A stretch of DNA of 64,000 nucleotides from Eukaryota sp. TZLM1-RC (taxonomy: Eukaryota; Metamonada: BaSk clade), in contig JAUPSS010000002.1 in the NCBI GenBank assembly GCA_040285825.1, positions 3,472,001 through 3,536,000 of the forward strand, in the 5' to 3' direction. The notes below the pieces were generated by a model. That model saw only the letters and a list, made by a program, of their open reading frames with translations, ran no database searches and was not told the origin of the DNA. Numbering within the stretch: position 1 is the stretch's first letter; each line of letters opens with the position of its first letter. Below, piece by piece: positions 63,420 to 64,000 of this stretch. Both the position numbers and the translations under genes were made by a program.

Positions 63420-64000
63420 AGATTCAAATAACAGGAAAAAGCAAAAAATCAAGCAAAAGAAAACGAGAAATTAGAGAAAGCAAAGAAATCAAGAGAAGAC
63501 CTGGTCAAATATATAAGTAGTAATGAAACAAGACGTCTAGCAATTGCAGAATTAGTAGAAGCACTAGAAAGTACAACCAACAAGAGGATAAGAAAACGAA
63601 TTTCAAAGCTCTTGGAAAAGGATGAATTGGGCAACTATAAAGTTCGACAAGTAGTTCCATGGGGTTATATGCAGTGTAATCAATGCAAAACGTGCTGAAA
63701 TAGAGAAACTAATTCTACTCTAAATATTCTGATGTTGGCTGAAGAGATTCTGGATGGAAGAGAGAGATTAGAGGTGTTCAAGAAACAACAGTCTCATACC
63801 AATGTTATTGAACCCACTGATACAAGCCTGAATGATGTTGGAAAGGGTTCTGAAGATGATGGTATACCAATGAGTCCGATTCAACAACCTGACCTCAATA
63901 CATTATCACGAGTAGCAAAGCGATGGTTGAGATTTTGGAGTATCTTATACTTTTCATATTTTCAATTCTTTACCCAAACACTGAGGACGATGAACACCCC
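63420..64000 (+). CDS. Possible multi-exon gene running off the window, coiled-coil rich
   Basis: A forward frame (about 63430-63699) is strongly helical and charged (AKENEKLEKAKKSREDLVKYI, RRLAIAELVEALEST, RKRISKLLEKDELG), ending TGA. A second frame is open from about 63722 to the end (MLAEEILDGRERLEVFKKQQ, EPTDTSLNDVGKGSEDDG). The join between them is not resolved; a small intron or a lost base is possible. No family recognised. Confidence 0.3.

Noticed and set aside
1-64000. CRISPR arrays, bacterial operons, tRNA and rRNA genes
   Set aside because: No regularly spaced short repeats, no ribosome-binding-site spaced operons, and no cloverleaf or rRNA sequence recognised by eye; the window is eukaryotic.

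Overview
This is a eukaryotic, AT-rich window. A few host genes sit inside a dense, mutually nested mass of non-LTR retrotransposons. Host genes recognised: a CCAR1/CCAR2 (DBC1)-like protein (47684-49171, +); the Sm-like protein LSm3 (49495-49813, -), split by a 31-bp intron; a 26S proteasome Rpn6/PSMD11-type subunit (56564-57523, -) lacking its N-terminal part; and a secreted or ER thioredoxin/PDI-like protein (61793-62455, -). TAA, TAG and TGA all act as stops, so the code looks standard. A CCAR-type protein, R2-like retroelements and a very short intron would fit a small, reduced-genome animal (dicyemids, for example, have introns of this size), but the organism cannot be fixed from sequence alone.

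About three quarters of the window is retroelement. Five related families, called A to E here, recur. Their reverse transcriptase (RT) has LDFKNAFNS, GVKQGDPLGP and an unusual YMDD box. It is followed by a CxCx7Hx3C knuckle and a restriction-like endonuclease (RLE; R-G/A-D ... (V/L)D ...). Families A and C also show an N-terminal acidic SDSDTDW start, a CCHC knuckle and a C2-C2 zinc ribbon. Each family has its own C-terminus and 3' tail: A ends FEDVEF, B LDVDL, C (D/E)DIDF, D LEDIEF, E EEILV. Older remnants of further families (F, G, H) lie in the right half.

Layout. 1-16.1 kb: B and C copies in both orientations, a full-length A (8786-12207), scrambled D, and a second A (12550-14822). 16.1-24.05 kb: a C copy split by E and A, then chimeric B/E sequence and a B copy split by three insertions. 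24.06-40.85 kb: a single E copy spread over 16.8 kb by five nested insertions. One of these, A containing D, lies in a ~4.14-kb tandem duplication. 41-47.3 kb: a twin-primed B, another B, family H, an unassigned stretch, and an old E copy split by a 1.1-kb LTR element that carries only a gag-like gene. 47.7-49.8 kb: convergent CCAR-like and LSm3 genes. 49.9-54.0 kb: decayed F, G and E. 54.0-55.5 kb: a very AT-rich block with an unrecognised, broken gene. 55.7-64 kb: a possible exon, Rpn6 with A and E copies in its upstream region, the PDI-like gene, an old A remnant, and unassigned coding-like sequence at the edge.

Most insertions can be proved from target-site duplications (TSDs) of about 9-15 bp read directly in the sequence. 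Families occur inside one another in both directions, so they were active over the same period. Many reading-frame breaks are plus or minus one base in homopolymers between near-identical copies, so some may be assembly errors rather than decay.
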